DNA from: Psychrobacter sp. NZS113
GTDB lineage: Bacteria > Pseudomonadota > Gammaproteobacteria > Pseudomonadales > Moraxellaceae
Assembly (NCBI RefSeq): GCF_015864825.1
Contig: NZ_JADYWL010000001.1
Location: 248,001 to 312,000 of the forward strand
Direction: 5' to 3'
DNA length: 64,000 bases
Of the stretch, positions 37,033-45,248 are shown piece after piece. Position 1 is the stretch's first letter; each line of letters starts with the position of its first letter. Both the position numbers and the translations under genes were made by a program. Below the pieces are notes generated by a model that saw nothing but the letters and a program-made list of their open reading frames with translations, had not been told where the DNA came from and ran no database searches.

Positions 37033-37791
37033 TTATTCACTCTTAATGGCTTCTACTTCAGCTTCATCAGGGACGAACACATAGCCCACGCCCCAAACCG
37101 TTTGTATGTAGCGTGCTTGAGAAGGGTTATCTTCGATCAAGCGACGTAAACGTGATACCTGTACATCGATAGAGCGCTCCATCGCACCCCATTCACGACC
37201 ACGCGCAAGGTTCATCAATTTGTCACGGGTCAAAGGCTCACGTGGATGCTGTACTAAAGCTTTTAGTACCGAAAACTCACCTGTTGTTAAAGTAACAACG
37301 TTGCCGTCACGTTTGAGCGTACGGGTCGATAGATCTAGTGTCCATGGCCCAAATTCAACCACTTCAAGCTGATGGCTTGGTGCACCAGGTAGCTCGCGGT
37401 TTTGGCGACGCAGTACTGCTTTGATACGGGCCAATAGCTCTTTTGGATTAAATGGCTTAGGCAGATAATCATCAGCACCCGCTTCGAGTCCTGCAATGCG
37501 ATCTGCATCGCCACCTTTAGCGGTCAGCATAATGATAGGGATGTCGCCATTGTCTTCGCGCAGACGTTGGCAGATACTAATACCGTCTTCGCCTGGTAGC
37601 ATCAAATCTAGTACGACTAAAGAAAACAGTTCGCGCTGCATTAACTTATCCATCTGACTGCCATCATGAGCAGTACGAACGACAAAACCGTCGTCTTCCA
37701 GAAAGCGTTGTAACAACGAGCGCAGACGTGCATCGTCATCGACGACTAAAATACGCTGGGTTAAAGTATCAGGGCTGGTATTATCAGGCAT
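37033..37791 (-). CDS. ompR: OmpR-family response regulator
   Basis: 252 residues. The receiver domain starts with ILVVDDDARLRSLLQRFLED (acidic pocket), has the phosphorylation site VVLDLMLPGEDG, the switch MLTAKGGDADRI and KPFNPKELLARIKAVLRRQ. The C-terminal winged helix reads LTTGEFSVLKALVQHPREPL and SIDVQVSRLRRLIEDNP..YIQTVWGVGYVF. The sequence is close to true OmpR, the osmotic and envelope regulator. No envZ kinase gene is adjacent on either side in the window. Confidence 0.9.
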   Translation of the reverse strand: MPDNTSPDTLTQRILVVDDDARLRSLLQRFLEDDGFVVRTAHDGSQMDKLMQRELFSLVVLDLMLPGEDGISICQRLREDNGDIPIIMLTAKGGDADRIAGLEAGADDYLPKPFNPKELLARIKAVLRRQNRELPGAPSHQLEVVEFGPWTLDLSTRTLKRDGNVVTLTTGEFSVLKALVQHPREPLTRDKLMNLARGREWGAMERSIDVQVSRLRRLIEDNPSQARYIQTVWGVGYVFVPDEAEVEAIKSE

Positions 37792-38170
37792 ACAGGCATC
37801 CTCTTATAAAAATTATTATTAGCAGAAAATATACATAAAAACATGTGTAAAAAATTATGAATAAAGCAGTATCATTATCTAACTCCTGGTAAGGAGCAAT
37901 ATTTTCATTTAATTGAAAACTATTGTTCAATGTACCAGAACATACCGATATTTTAGTTATTGATACTTTAGTGTATAAGATTGCACAACTAATTGCATCA
38001 CTCATAAGGACAAATGCTGTATGCGTTTGTTTAACAAGGCGACAGAACCTATGATATTAGGCGATTTCTGCTATAAAACACGTGATAAATAACGAAAAGA
38101 TAAAAAGGATTTTTATTCATGCAGCTTTTGCTATAATGCAAAACTACATTTCTCAACGATTGATACGTAT
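37792..38170. other. intergenic region between divergent ompR and tex
   Basis: 379 bases, AT-rich, holding both promoters. The tex side has an extended -10 (see separate entry). An in-frame open stretch on the minus strand (37784-38005) shows no protein-like composition. Nothing else recognised. Confidence 0.5.
38129..38137 (+). promoter_or_regulatory. extended -10 promoter for tex
   Basis: tgctataat matches the extended -10 consensus TGnTATAAT exactly. It would start transcription near 38144, giving a leader of about 27 bases before the tex ATG. The -35 region (attttt) is poor, as expected for this promoter class. Confidence 0.6.
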
Positions 38171-40708
38171 ATGAGTAGCACTGATACCTTAACGCCATCT
38201 CAAACCTCGACAAATGCAAAGGTTTTGGATGCAACCACACACGCGAATATTCACGACAAGCTTGCTCGCGCGCTTGGCATTAAGACTGCTCAAGTCAATG
38301 CGTTTGTCAAACTTTACGATGAAGGCGCGACTGTTCCGTTTATTGCCCGTTACCGCAAAGAGAAGACTCAGGATCTTGATGATGCTCAATTGCGAGCGTT
38401 AGAGAAGTCTCTCAATTACGAGCGTGACATGGCCACTCGTCGCCTAAAAATTACTGAGCTGCTCAGCACACAAGGTAATTTAACCGACGAGTTGCAGATG
38501 CGTATCGATAATGCGACGTCTAAACTTGAGCTAGAAGACATTTACCTACCATATCGTCCACGTCGCCGTTCACCTGCTGCTAAAGCACGTGCTGCTGGTC
38601 TCGATGTTGCTGCCCAAGCGGTGCTAACACAAGAGATTACCCCAACAGATGCACTAGCAGACTATCAAGTACAATCCAGCATTACCGATGACAGTGGTAA
38701 TGAGATTGACGTTGATTTCAGCGATATCGAAAAACAATTGGCTGGTGTACAAGCCATCATCGTTGATGAATGGACGCAAGCGCTAGATTTGCTAGACAAC
38801 TTGCGCAGTGGTTTTGCCAAGACGGCCAGTATCGTGACGAGCGTTGCCAGTGAAGAAAAGCGTGAAGTCGGTGAAAAATTCAAAGATTACTTTGAGCACA
38901 GCGAAAGCCTAGCTCGCCTGCCTAATCATCGCCTATTAGCGATGTTACGTGGTCGTCAAGAAAACGTCTTGGGTCTGAAAATTGAAGGCGAAGACGCACC
39001 CTTTATCGAAAAAGCTATTAGCCATTTCAATGTTGATGCTACTGCACCAGCAGCTCGCCGTGAGTTTTTAACAGAAGCGGCTAGCAGCCTATGGAAAGAC
39101 AAATGGCGTCCGCATATTGAACATCGCTTATTGACTGAAAAACGTCTGACTGCTGAAGCGGATGCCATCGATGTGTTTGCAAATAACCTGCAGCACTTAT
39201 TAATGTCAGCGCCTGCTGGTCGCAAAGTTATTTTAGGTGTCGATCCTGGTATTCGCCATGGTGTCAAAATGTCGATTGTCGATGCTCAAGGCCATGTCAT
39301 GCTAGACAGCGAAGACAAGCCTGTTGTTTCGACCGTCTATCCGTTTGCACCTGACAATAAAATGGGTGAAGCCAAAAAAGTCATTGATGAATTATTAAGT
39401 ACTTATAATGTCGATTTAGTGGCTATCGGAAATGGTACGGCGAGTCGTGAAACAGACGCGATGATTAAAGAGATTTTAGCAGCCAATTCTGAGCTAAAAG
39501 CCAAAGCAGTTATCGTTAACGAGTCGGGTGCATCTGTCTATTCAGCCAGTGAGCTGGCCAGTGATGAGCTTGGCAATATGGACGTTTCTGTACGTGGCGC
39601 GGTATCTATCGCTCGCCGCTTGCAAGATCCGTTGTCAGAGCTCGTTAAGGTTGATCCAAAAGCTATTGGTGTTGGTCAATATCAGCATGATGTGAATCAG
39701 ACTCAATTAGCAGATAGTCTAGACAAAGTAACTCAAGATAGCGTAAACGCGGTTGGTGTCGACGTGAACACTGCTAGCCCTGCTATTTTGGCACATATCG
39801 CTGGTCTGAATCGCAATGTCGCTCAACAAATCGTCACCTATCGTAAAGAACACGGTGCATTCGACAGTCGTGAATCATTGAAGAATGTCCCACGCTTGGG
39901 TGCTAAGACCTTTGAACAAGCAGCAGGCTTCTTACGTATCCATGATGGTAGTAATCCACTTGACGCTACCGGTGTGCATCCAGAAAGCTATGTATTGGTC
40001 GATAGCTTACTGGCACAAACAGGTAAAACATTGCCAGAAATCATTGGTAATGATGGAATACTAAACACTATCGATACCACTGCAGTTGCTGCTAATGATG
40101 ACAATATCAGCATAAAAGCAATCTTAGATGAACTGGCTAAGCCAGCACGTGATCCACGTCCTGAGTTTAAGACAGCTAATTTCCGTGATGACGTAAATAG
40201 CATTAAAGACTTAGAAGAAGGCATGCAGCTTGAAGGCGTAGTAACCAACGTGACTGCCTTTGGTTGTTTCGTTGATGTTGGTGTTCACCAAGACGGTTTG
40301 GTTCATATTTCACAGATGGCCAATGATTTCGTTGCTGATCCTATGAACCGTGTCAAGCCGGGTGATATCGTGTCAGTACGTGTCATCTCTATTGATGAAA
40401 AACGTGGTCGTATTGGTTTTAGCATGAAGCCTGAATCTGAAAAACTAGCACGCTCAGCAGCAAAATCTACTCCCAAAGAAACTGGATCTGATGAGAAAGT
40501 CAGTCGTCCTCGTAGCAGTCGCCCAAATAGTAGCCGTCCCGCTGCTGACAAACGACCAAACAAGCCACGTGGTGATCGTCAGGATAAAGGTAGTGCTAGC
40601 AGTAATCGTAGCAAAGCGCCAAGAGCTGAGAAAACTGAAGCGCCTAGCAAATTGGGTACACTTGGGGCCTTACTGCAAGAAGCTGGCGTGACCAAAACTA
40701 AGAAATAA
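38171..40708 (+). CDS. tex: Tex family RNA-binding transcription accessory protein
   Basis: 845 residues, longer than the usual 770-780 because of a basic C-terminal tail. Domain order as in Tex: N-terminal helical region (VPFIARYRKEKTQDLDDAQL, LEDIYLPYRPRRRSPAAKAR), a YqgF-like RNase H fold (ILGVDPGIRHGVKMSIVDAQ), helix-hairpin-helix repeats (VGVDVNTASPAILAHIAGLN, LKNVPRLGAKTFEQAAGFLR) and an S1 domain (QLEGVVTNVTAFGCFVDVGV, GLVHISQM) near residue 690. The last about 90 residues are rich in Arg, Ser and Lys. Tex affects transcription of toxins and survival in several pathogens; the mechanism is not settled. Confidence 0.95.
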   Translation: MSSTDTLTPSQTSTNAKVLDATTHANIHDKLARALGIKTAQVNAFVKLYDEGATVPFIARYRKEKTQDLDDAQLRALEKSLNYERDMATRRLKITELLSTQGNLTDELQMRIDNATSKLELEDIYLPYRPRRRSPAAKARAAGLDVAAQAVLTQEITPTDALADYQVQSSITDDSGNEIDVDFSDIEKQLAGVQAIIVDEWTQALDLLDNLRSGFAKTASIVTSVASEEKREVGEKFKDYFEHSESLARLPNHRLLAMLRGRQENVLGLKIEGEDAPFIEKAISHFNVDATAPAARREFLTEAASSLWKDKWRPHIEHRLLTEKRLTAEADAIDVFANNLQHLLMSAPAGRKVILGVDPGIRHGVKMSIVDAQGHVMLDSEDKPVVSTVYPFAPDNKMGEAKKVIDELLSTYNVDLVAIGNGTASRETDAMIKEILAANSELKAKAVIVNESGASVYSASELASDELGNMDVSVRGAVSIARRLQDPLSELVKVDPKAIGVGQYQHDVNQTQLADSLDKVTQDSVNAVGVDVNTASPAILAHIAGLNRNVAQQIVTYRKEHGAFDSRESLKNVPRLGAKTFEQAAGFLRIHDGSNPLDATGVHPESYVLVDSLLAQTGKTLPEIIGNDGILNTIDTTAVAANDDNISIKAILDELAKPARDPRPEFKTANFRDDVNSIKDLEEGMQLEGVVTNVTAFGCFVDVGVHQDGLVHISQMANDFVADPMNRVKPGDIVSVRVISIDEKRGRIGFSMKPESEKLARSAAKSTPKETGSDEKVSRPRSSRPNSSRPAADKRPNKPRGDRQDKGSASSNRSKAPRAEKTEAPSKLGTLGALLQEAGVTKTKK

Positions 40709-40717
40709 AACATCAAG

Positions 40718-40773
40718 ATTTTTGCAAAACAAAAAAGGCAGCCTGATGGCTGCCTTTTTTGTTTTGCAAAAAT
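40718..40773. terminator. very long perfect bidirectional terminator
   Basis: A 26-base perfect stem (left arm 40718-40743, right arm 40748-40773) with a 4-base loop tgat. The GC core is ggcagcc/ggctgcc, flanked by A6/T6 and gttttgcaaaaat. It serves both tex and the converging repeat-protein gene. Confidence 0.93.
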
Positions 40774-40841
40774 ATCATATTCGAAGAATATTTTAACATC
40801 AGCTATCAAGTAATAACTGCTTGTCAGTAGCGGCTGTCTTA

Positions 40842-41393
40842 TTATCTAATAATAGGCTGCATATCGTTTGGTTGTTGCATGCCATTTTGTGATTGTGACG
40901 TATCTTTTGATGACTGTTGCGTGCCGTTTGACGACTGTTGCGTGCCATTTTGTGATTGTGGCATATCTTTTGATGACTGCTGCGTGCTGTTTGATGACTG
41001 TTGCGAGCCGTTTGACGATTTTTGCATGCCATTTGACGACTGTTGCATGCCGTTTTGTGATTGTGACATATCTTTTGATGACTGCTGCGTGCCATTTGAC
41101 GACTGTTGCATGACGTTTGATGATTGCTGTCTATTATTTACTTGTGAAGCCATATCTGCGCTGCCGTTTGTTCTGGCAACTGAGATAGTCTTTGTTTCGC
41201 TAATTTTGAACGGGTTTGCTTGACTAGTATTTTGTTGACCTTGCGCACTTCCGAGTTCAGTTTGAAGATCTCTGTCAGCCATTGATGCTTGTTTATCTAC
41301 TGATTGATGGTTAGCAGGTGCTGCCATTGCCAAACTTGGAAGAGTAAGCGCTGCACCAATCAATAATGATAAAGGTAAAGTACGTTTTTTCAT
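40842..41393 (-). CDS. secreted protein with Gln/Ser heptad repeats
   Basis: 183 residues. A signal peptide (MKKRTLPLSLLIGAALTLPS...LAMAAP) ends near residue 25. Residues 26-88 are unique; residues 89-172 are twelve uninterrupted 7-residue units of the form Q-Q-S-S-[NK]-[GD]-x, with every fifth-like unit varied to xQSQNGx. The tail is QQPNDMQPIIR. I know no named family. The sequence is hydrophilic and uncharged, probably disordered, and exported to the periplasm or beyond. A matrix, adhesin-like or stress-protective (hydrophilin-like) role is possible but is guesswork. Upstream is a long gap; the 3' end shares the tex terminator. Confidence 0.75.
   Translation of the reverse strand: MKKRTLPLSLLIGAALTLPSLAMAAPANHQSVDKQASMADRDLQTELGSAQGQQNTSQANPFKISETKTISVARTNGSADMASQVNNRQQSSNVMQQSSNGTQQSSKDMSQSQNGMQQSSNGMQKSSNGSQQSSNSTQQSSKDMPQSQNGTQQSSNGTQQSSKDTSQSQNGMQQPNDMQPIIR
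40878..41129 (-). repeat. 12 x 21-bp tandem coding repeat
   Basis: 252 bases equal to exactly twelve 21-base units encoding the heptads of the secreted protein. A higher 63-base order is visible: the trio NG-type, KD-type, QSQNG-type unit occurs three times (units 2-4, 7-9, 10-12), consistent with unit duplication by slippage or recombination. Confidence 0.9.
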
Positions 41394-42006
41394 GATTTAA
41401 TTCCTTGAGTTACAAATTTAATGTGCCAGTTAAAAGTAGTGTTTTTTAAAACTCTTAAACTAACCAGTGTTCAATAGTATTTCGTACAACTTGTCACGTA
41501 TGACATAGAGATGTTTATAATTTTAAATATATATATTTATTATGTTTAATAAATGATACATAGACAAAATAAAATCATGATAACGGCTACGTTGGCTATC
41601 ATGATTGAATAAGATGATATTATTAACTGACTATTAACCAGTCATAAACTCTGTAGAGGAGAATACCAATTAAGCTCACATTAATTCAGTAGTACATAAA
41701 TTAATAGTCTCACAGCTTGATGTTTTCATGTGACATCGTGCAATGACTGTATTTGTGTTGTTGTAATGGAGCATTTATTGGTAGTTGCGATGTATTTTTC
41801 TCTTCCTTAGCATCGTTATTAAATCCTAATACTAAGAAACCGTACCTTGATATCAAGATACGGTTAGAAGAGTACTGAAAATCAAATTGCTCATTAGCTA
41901 TTGTTGTGCCAATAGAATTTAGGTACAAGGAAACTAAGTAGAATTGCTATACTTGCTAACTTGAGTAAAGGTCACTCTATATCTGGTTGATATAGGATGG
42001 CCTCTA
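41394..42006. other. 613-base region with no convincing gene
   Basis: AT-rich. A 72-residue open frame on the minus strand (41710-41928) lacks a ribosome-binding site and a recognisable product. A near-perfect palindrome lies at 41838-41865. The right part near 41975-41993 has a short stem (ctatatc/gatatag) just past the next gene's stop. Confidence 0.5.
41838..41865. repeat. 28-bp imperfect palindrome
   Basis: aaccgtaccttga, ta, tcaagatacggtt: arms of 13 bases matching at 12 positions around a 2-base centre. No T-run follows, so it looks more like an operator, a recombination site or a mobile-repeat remnant than a terminator. Confidence 0.6.
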
Positions 42007-43293
42007 TTAATGGTCAACGACTTCGAAACTTAGTCCTGCATGCTCTTCTAAACGCGTAAGTAACTGATCACCCATCGCAGATGCTGGTGTCCAAAAACCA
42101 CCACCAACAGTCTCTTTACTGACATCTTGCGCCAAACACAGTGCCGCTTGAGCCAGCATACGTGAGGTGCTACCGTAGCCAGGATCTTTATCACCTGTGA
42201 CTTTGGTGTTGATCGTGTGTTTCTTGGTGGTTTGACCAAAGAGACGAATATCAAAATAGCCATTTTTCTGCTCTTCTTTAGAAGGGCCAGAACCTGATTT
42301 GGGCAATACGTGTTTGGATAATAACTCACGGCTCGGCGTAATCATCATGGCCGTGGCAAATCCAAACAACCCTGCGCTCAAGGCATAGCTTGATAGCTGA
42401 CCCTTCACCCCATCTTTCATCCACATCGCTTCGTCATATTTAAAGCCACGGCCATATTCATAGCCGAGCAGCTGGTTGCTACGATGAACGATACGAGTAT
42501 TGATACTTGCCATCACAAAAGGCGCCAACCAGCGCTTATGCTCACTATCGTATTCTGGTTTGCTGACATTATCTTGGCGCACGTTTGGCGCATCTGTATC
42601 ATCATTAAGCAAATAAGGGTTTGCTACCTGTTTACGACGTGATTTGTCTTTCCCAACTTCTTCAAATATAGTCGCCATAGAGGCAATGGTACCGCCCGAT
42701 AGACCACCTTTTGCCGCTTTTACACGCATATGAATCACATCACATGCTTCACCGAACTTTTCTTTTGCTTTGGTTTGCGTAAAGTACACACCCAAGTCTG
42801 ATGGAATTGAATCAAAGCCACACGAATTGACGATACGAGCACCACTTTGTTTTGCTGCATCTTGATATTTATCCATCATATCTTTGATAAAGATAGCTTC
42901 ACCCGTGAGGTCGACATAGTCCGTACCATTAGCGCTACAAGATTTAATCAGCGTTTCACCATACTTAAGATAGGGGCCGACGGTAGAGATAATGACTTTG
43001 GTCTGTTTGGTCATTTCATCGAGGCTCGCCGAATCATTACTATTAGCAATAATAATATCTACTTTGCTTTCCAGCTCCGACTGTAGCTCATTCAGTTTTG
43101 CTTCATCACGACCTGCTATGGCCCACGTGACGTTAGCCCCATTTGCATCTTTAGCATTGGACAAAAACTCTGTTAGATAATGTGCCGTAATTTCCCCAAC
43201 GAAGCTGGTTGCACCATACAGAACAACCGCGTAAGGACGGCTTTCACTGCTGCTTTGTAGCGTGTTATTTGAGGTTTCCGTATTGGTATCCAT
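42007..43293 (-). CDS. saccharopine dehydrogenase-like (trans-enoyl-reductase type) protein
   Basis: 428 residues. The N-terminal Rossmann fold starts AVVLYGATSFVGEITAHYL, followed by VTWAIAGRDEAKLNELQSEL, ISTVGPYLKYGETLIKSC and DYVDLTGEAIFIKDMMD, the pattern of the saccharopine dehydrogenase NADP-binding family that includes mycobacterial trans-acting enoyl reductase and eukaryotic SCCPDH. Such proteins are often membrane-associated lipid-metabolism enzymes; the substrate here is unknown. Single gene, preceded by aagga about seven bases upstream. Confidence 0.85.
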   Translation of the reverse strand: MDTNTETSNNTLQSSSESRPYAVVLYGATSFVGEITAHYLTEFLSNAKDANGANVTWAIAGRDEAKLNELQSELESKVDIIIANSNDSASLDEMTKQTKVIISTVGPYLKYGETLIKSCSANGTDYVDLTGEAIFIKDMMDKYQDAAKQSGARIVNSCGFDSIPSDLGVYFTQTKAKEKFGEACDVIHMRVKAAKGGLSGGTIASMATIFEEVGKDKSRRKQVANPYLLNDDTDAPNVRQDNVSKPEYDSEHKRWLAPFVMASINTRIVHRSNQLLGYEYGRGFKYDEAMWMKDGVKGQLSSYALSAGLFGFATAMMITPSRELLSKHVLPKSGSGPSKEEQKNGYFDIRLFGQTTKKHTINTKVTGDKDPGYGSTSRMLAQAALCLAQDVSKETVGGGFWTPASAMGDQLLTRLEEHAGLSFEVVDH

Positions 43294-43871
43294 ATTTATT
43301 ATCCTTAATAGGTTATTTGGTGAGTCACTTTAAAATGAATGGTTTCTTGATGAATGACTTAGTACAACTAAGACTAAGCCAAACTATCCATAGAAGTTAA
43401 ATGTTTATCTGACTATGGCTATCATAATTGGCATTTGTGTTTTGCAAAAAACGGTTTTTGGGAGTAATGATGACGAATGAAAGGTATTTGCTACTTACTG
43501 TTTATAGCAGATTATATGATGAAAGTGGTAGCGGATAAAAAGCCACTCACCCTCTCTATACACAAGACCTATAAATCTAGGAAAAAATGCCAAAATGCTA
43601 AGGTTTGCTACAAAGATTACATAACTTGCCGTTTTTATTACCAAAGTGAACGTTTTTTGAAGAGGAATATTGCTAATCTATGGTCATAAGCAGTTATCAC
43701 TAATACTAAAAATATCATTAATACTAAAAACAAAAAAGGGAATATCAGATATAGCAGGACGAATATGAATAATAGCTATTGATTGTACTGGTCGATATTA
43801 GCCAGTTTTAATTGATACTTATCTTATGAGTCTTATGTCTGATTTTTCAATAATTATTTAAGGAGAAGATT
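43294..43871. other. 578-base region without a supported gene
   Basis: A 70-residue open frame at 43477-43689 (+) lacks a ribosome-binding site and has a composition unlike a protein family I know. The right end leads into the DUF1328 gene and includes its AGGAG site (43861-43865). Confidence 0.5.
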
Positions 43872-44027
43872 ATGTTTCGCTGGGCTATTATTTTTGCTGT
43901 AATCGCATTGTTGGCAAGTTTCTTAGGTTTTGGCGGCGTCGCTGGACTGTCTGCTAATTTGGCATACATTTTCTTGGCTGTGGCTGTGATTTTATTCATT
44001 GTCGCGTTCGTCAGTCGCAAGATGTAA
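43872..44027 (+). CDS. small DUF1328 (YtjA-like) membrane protein
   Basis: 51 residues, two hydrophobic helices: [20 protein letters not shown], then a short loop with [10 protein letters not shown], then [20 protein letters not shown]. This is the DUF1328/YtjA pattern of tiny inner-membrane proteins common in gammaproteobacteria, function unknown, often stress induced. The start has a textbook AAGGAG ribosome-binding site and the gene ends at a strong terminator. Confidence 0.93.
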   Translation: MFRWAIIFAVIALLASFLGFGGVAGLSANLAYIFLAVAVILFIVAFVSRKM

Positions 44028-44068
44028 TAAATCATCACAGCATATTAAATAAACACAGTTTACTAAAC

Positions 44069-44101
44069 AAAAAAGTCCTCATAAATTATGAGGACTTTTT
44101 T
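44069..44101. terminator. bidirectional hairpin terminator
   Basis: aaaaaagtcctcat / atgaggactttttt, 14-base stem with a 5-base loop, between the DUF1328 gene and converging phhB. Confidence 0.9.
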
Positions 44102-44156
44102 ATTTCCAGTTTTCTTTGAACTGTTTATTTAAATATCAAAAATTATTCACACATCA

Positions 44157-44450
44157 CTATAGGCGTTTGGGTTGAATAATATGTTCCATACGTTTGGCCA
44201 GACGGATATCATGGCTCGTAATGCCGCCTGTATCATCTGTGGTCAATCGTACCTCTACCACGTTGTAAGTATTACGCCACTCAGGGTGATGCTCAAGTGC
44301 TTCAGCATGGAATGCCGCTTGATTCATAAAGCTCATAGCTTCAATAAAATCGCTAAAGTGATATGTTTTCACGATAGCATCGCCATCACGCTGCCAGCCC
44401 GGTAAATCTTCTAACTGCAAATCCACTTGTTTATCAGATAGACTACTCAT
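44157..44450 (-). CDS. phhB: pterin-4a-carbinolamine dehydratase
   Basis: 97 residues. The family core reads [40 protein letters not shown], the catalytic HHPEW and [20 protein letters not shown]. It regenerates tetrahydrobiopterin-type cofactor for phenylalanine hydroxylase, and homologues can act as moonlighting factors. No phhA is next to it. Confidence 0.93.
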   Translation of the reverse strand: MSSLSDKQVDLQLEDLPGWQRDGDAIVKTYHFSDFIEAMSFMNQAAFHAEALEHHPEWRNTYNVVEVRLTTDDTGGITSHDIRLAKRMEHIIQPKRL

Positions 44451-44776
44451 ATTAATAACCTTTATTGTTATGTTGAATTGGTTTATTAAAAATTATATTA
44501 GATAATATTTTATACAGTGTAATTGACGATATAGAATAAATTTAAGAGTGACTTATTCTATCAATCATTATAAGACATAAACCGTTATTATATTTGTCAT
44601 CTTGCCATATATTTAAAGATAAATATACGAGCGCAGACAACAAATAAAAAGAAGATTAGGTTGGATTCTTACTCAAAATATACATGCTAATACTGGGTTG
44701 TATAGTCAGTTTAATATGATTACGATACAGCTAGATCAATCATGGATGACGATGTAGCGGGTTTATATGAATTTGA
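44451..44776. other. 326-base region, nothing recognised
   Basis: AT-rich spacer between phhB and the GNAT gene, both on the minus strand. It should hold the phhB promoter. I see no ORF, repeat or hairpin of note. Confidence 0.4.
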
Positions 44777-45070
44777 CTACAGCAGGTCTTTATATTCAGG
44801 ATGCTTATTGATGTATGACGATACAAATGAGCATTGCGGTACCACTTTCTTATCATTCTCACGTGCATAATTGAGTGCGTGCTTGACCAGTGCTGATCCG
44901 ACACCGCGTCCGCCTAAAGCTTGCGGTACGATAGTGTGATCATAGACCAGTTTGCCATTTTGCTCTTGATAGCTGATATAACCAATATGACCGTCGATAG
45001 CGGTCTCAAATCGTTTGGCCTCTATATCGTGGCTAATTTTCATAGGTTGTTCAGCAGTTTGATTACTCAT
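44777..45070 (-). CDS. small GNAT-fold N-acetyltransferase (YjdJ-like)
   Basis: 97 residues. The acetyl-CoA binding loop is VPQALGGRGVGSALVKHALN, followed by KVVPQCSFVSSYINKHPEY, which matches the single-domain GNAT group PF14542 (YjdJ type). Substrate unknown. AGGAG-like gagagtagct precedes the ATG on the minus strand. Confidence 0.88.
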   Translation of the reverse strand: MSNQTAEQPMKISHDIEAKRFETAIDGHIGYISYQEQNGKLVYDHTIVPQALGGRGVGSALVKHALNYARENDKKVVPQCSFVSSYINKHPEYKDLL

Positions 45071-45248
45071 AGCTACTCTCCATTATTATTAAGTGTCATT
45101 ATTGTCAGTTATCGTTTGTGTCTATATTTCTACTTCTTATTATGCGTATTTTGTCATTTAATCTATAGTTCTTTACCGTAAGGGTAGATAGGGTAAATGT
45201 TAAGAGTCATTAGAATGACTGGTTATGTATGTCTATATTGGTCATGTC

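Noticed and set aside
40878..41129. Possible CRISPR-like array from regular 21-bp units
   Set aside because: Units are contiguous, with no unique spacers, and are in frame within a coding sequence.
40879..41223. Cys/Asp-rich open frames on the plus strand (FDDCC repeats)
   Set aside because: They are the exact antisense of the heptad-repeat gene; the periodic sequence keeps other frames open. The minus-strand frame has a signal peptide and ribosome-binding site.
41710..41928. 72-residue minus-strand open frame
   Set aside because: No ribosome-binding site, no recognisable features, and it contains a palindrome; probably chance.
43477..43689. 70-residue plus-strand open frame
   Set aside because: No ribosome-binding site and odd composition; no family recognised.
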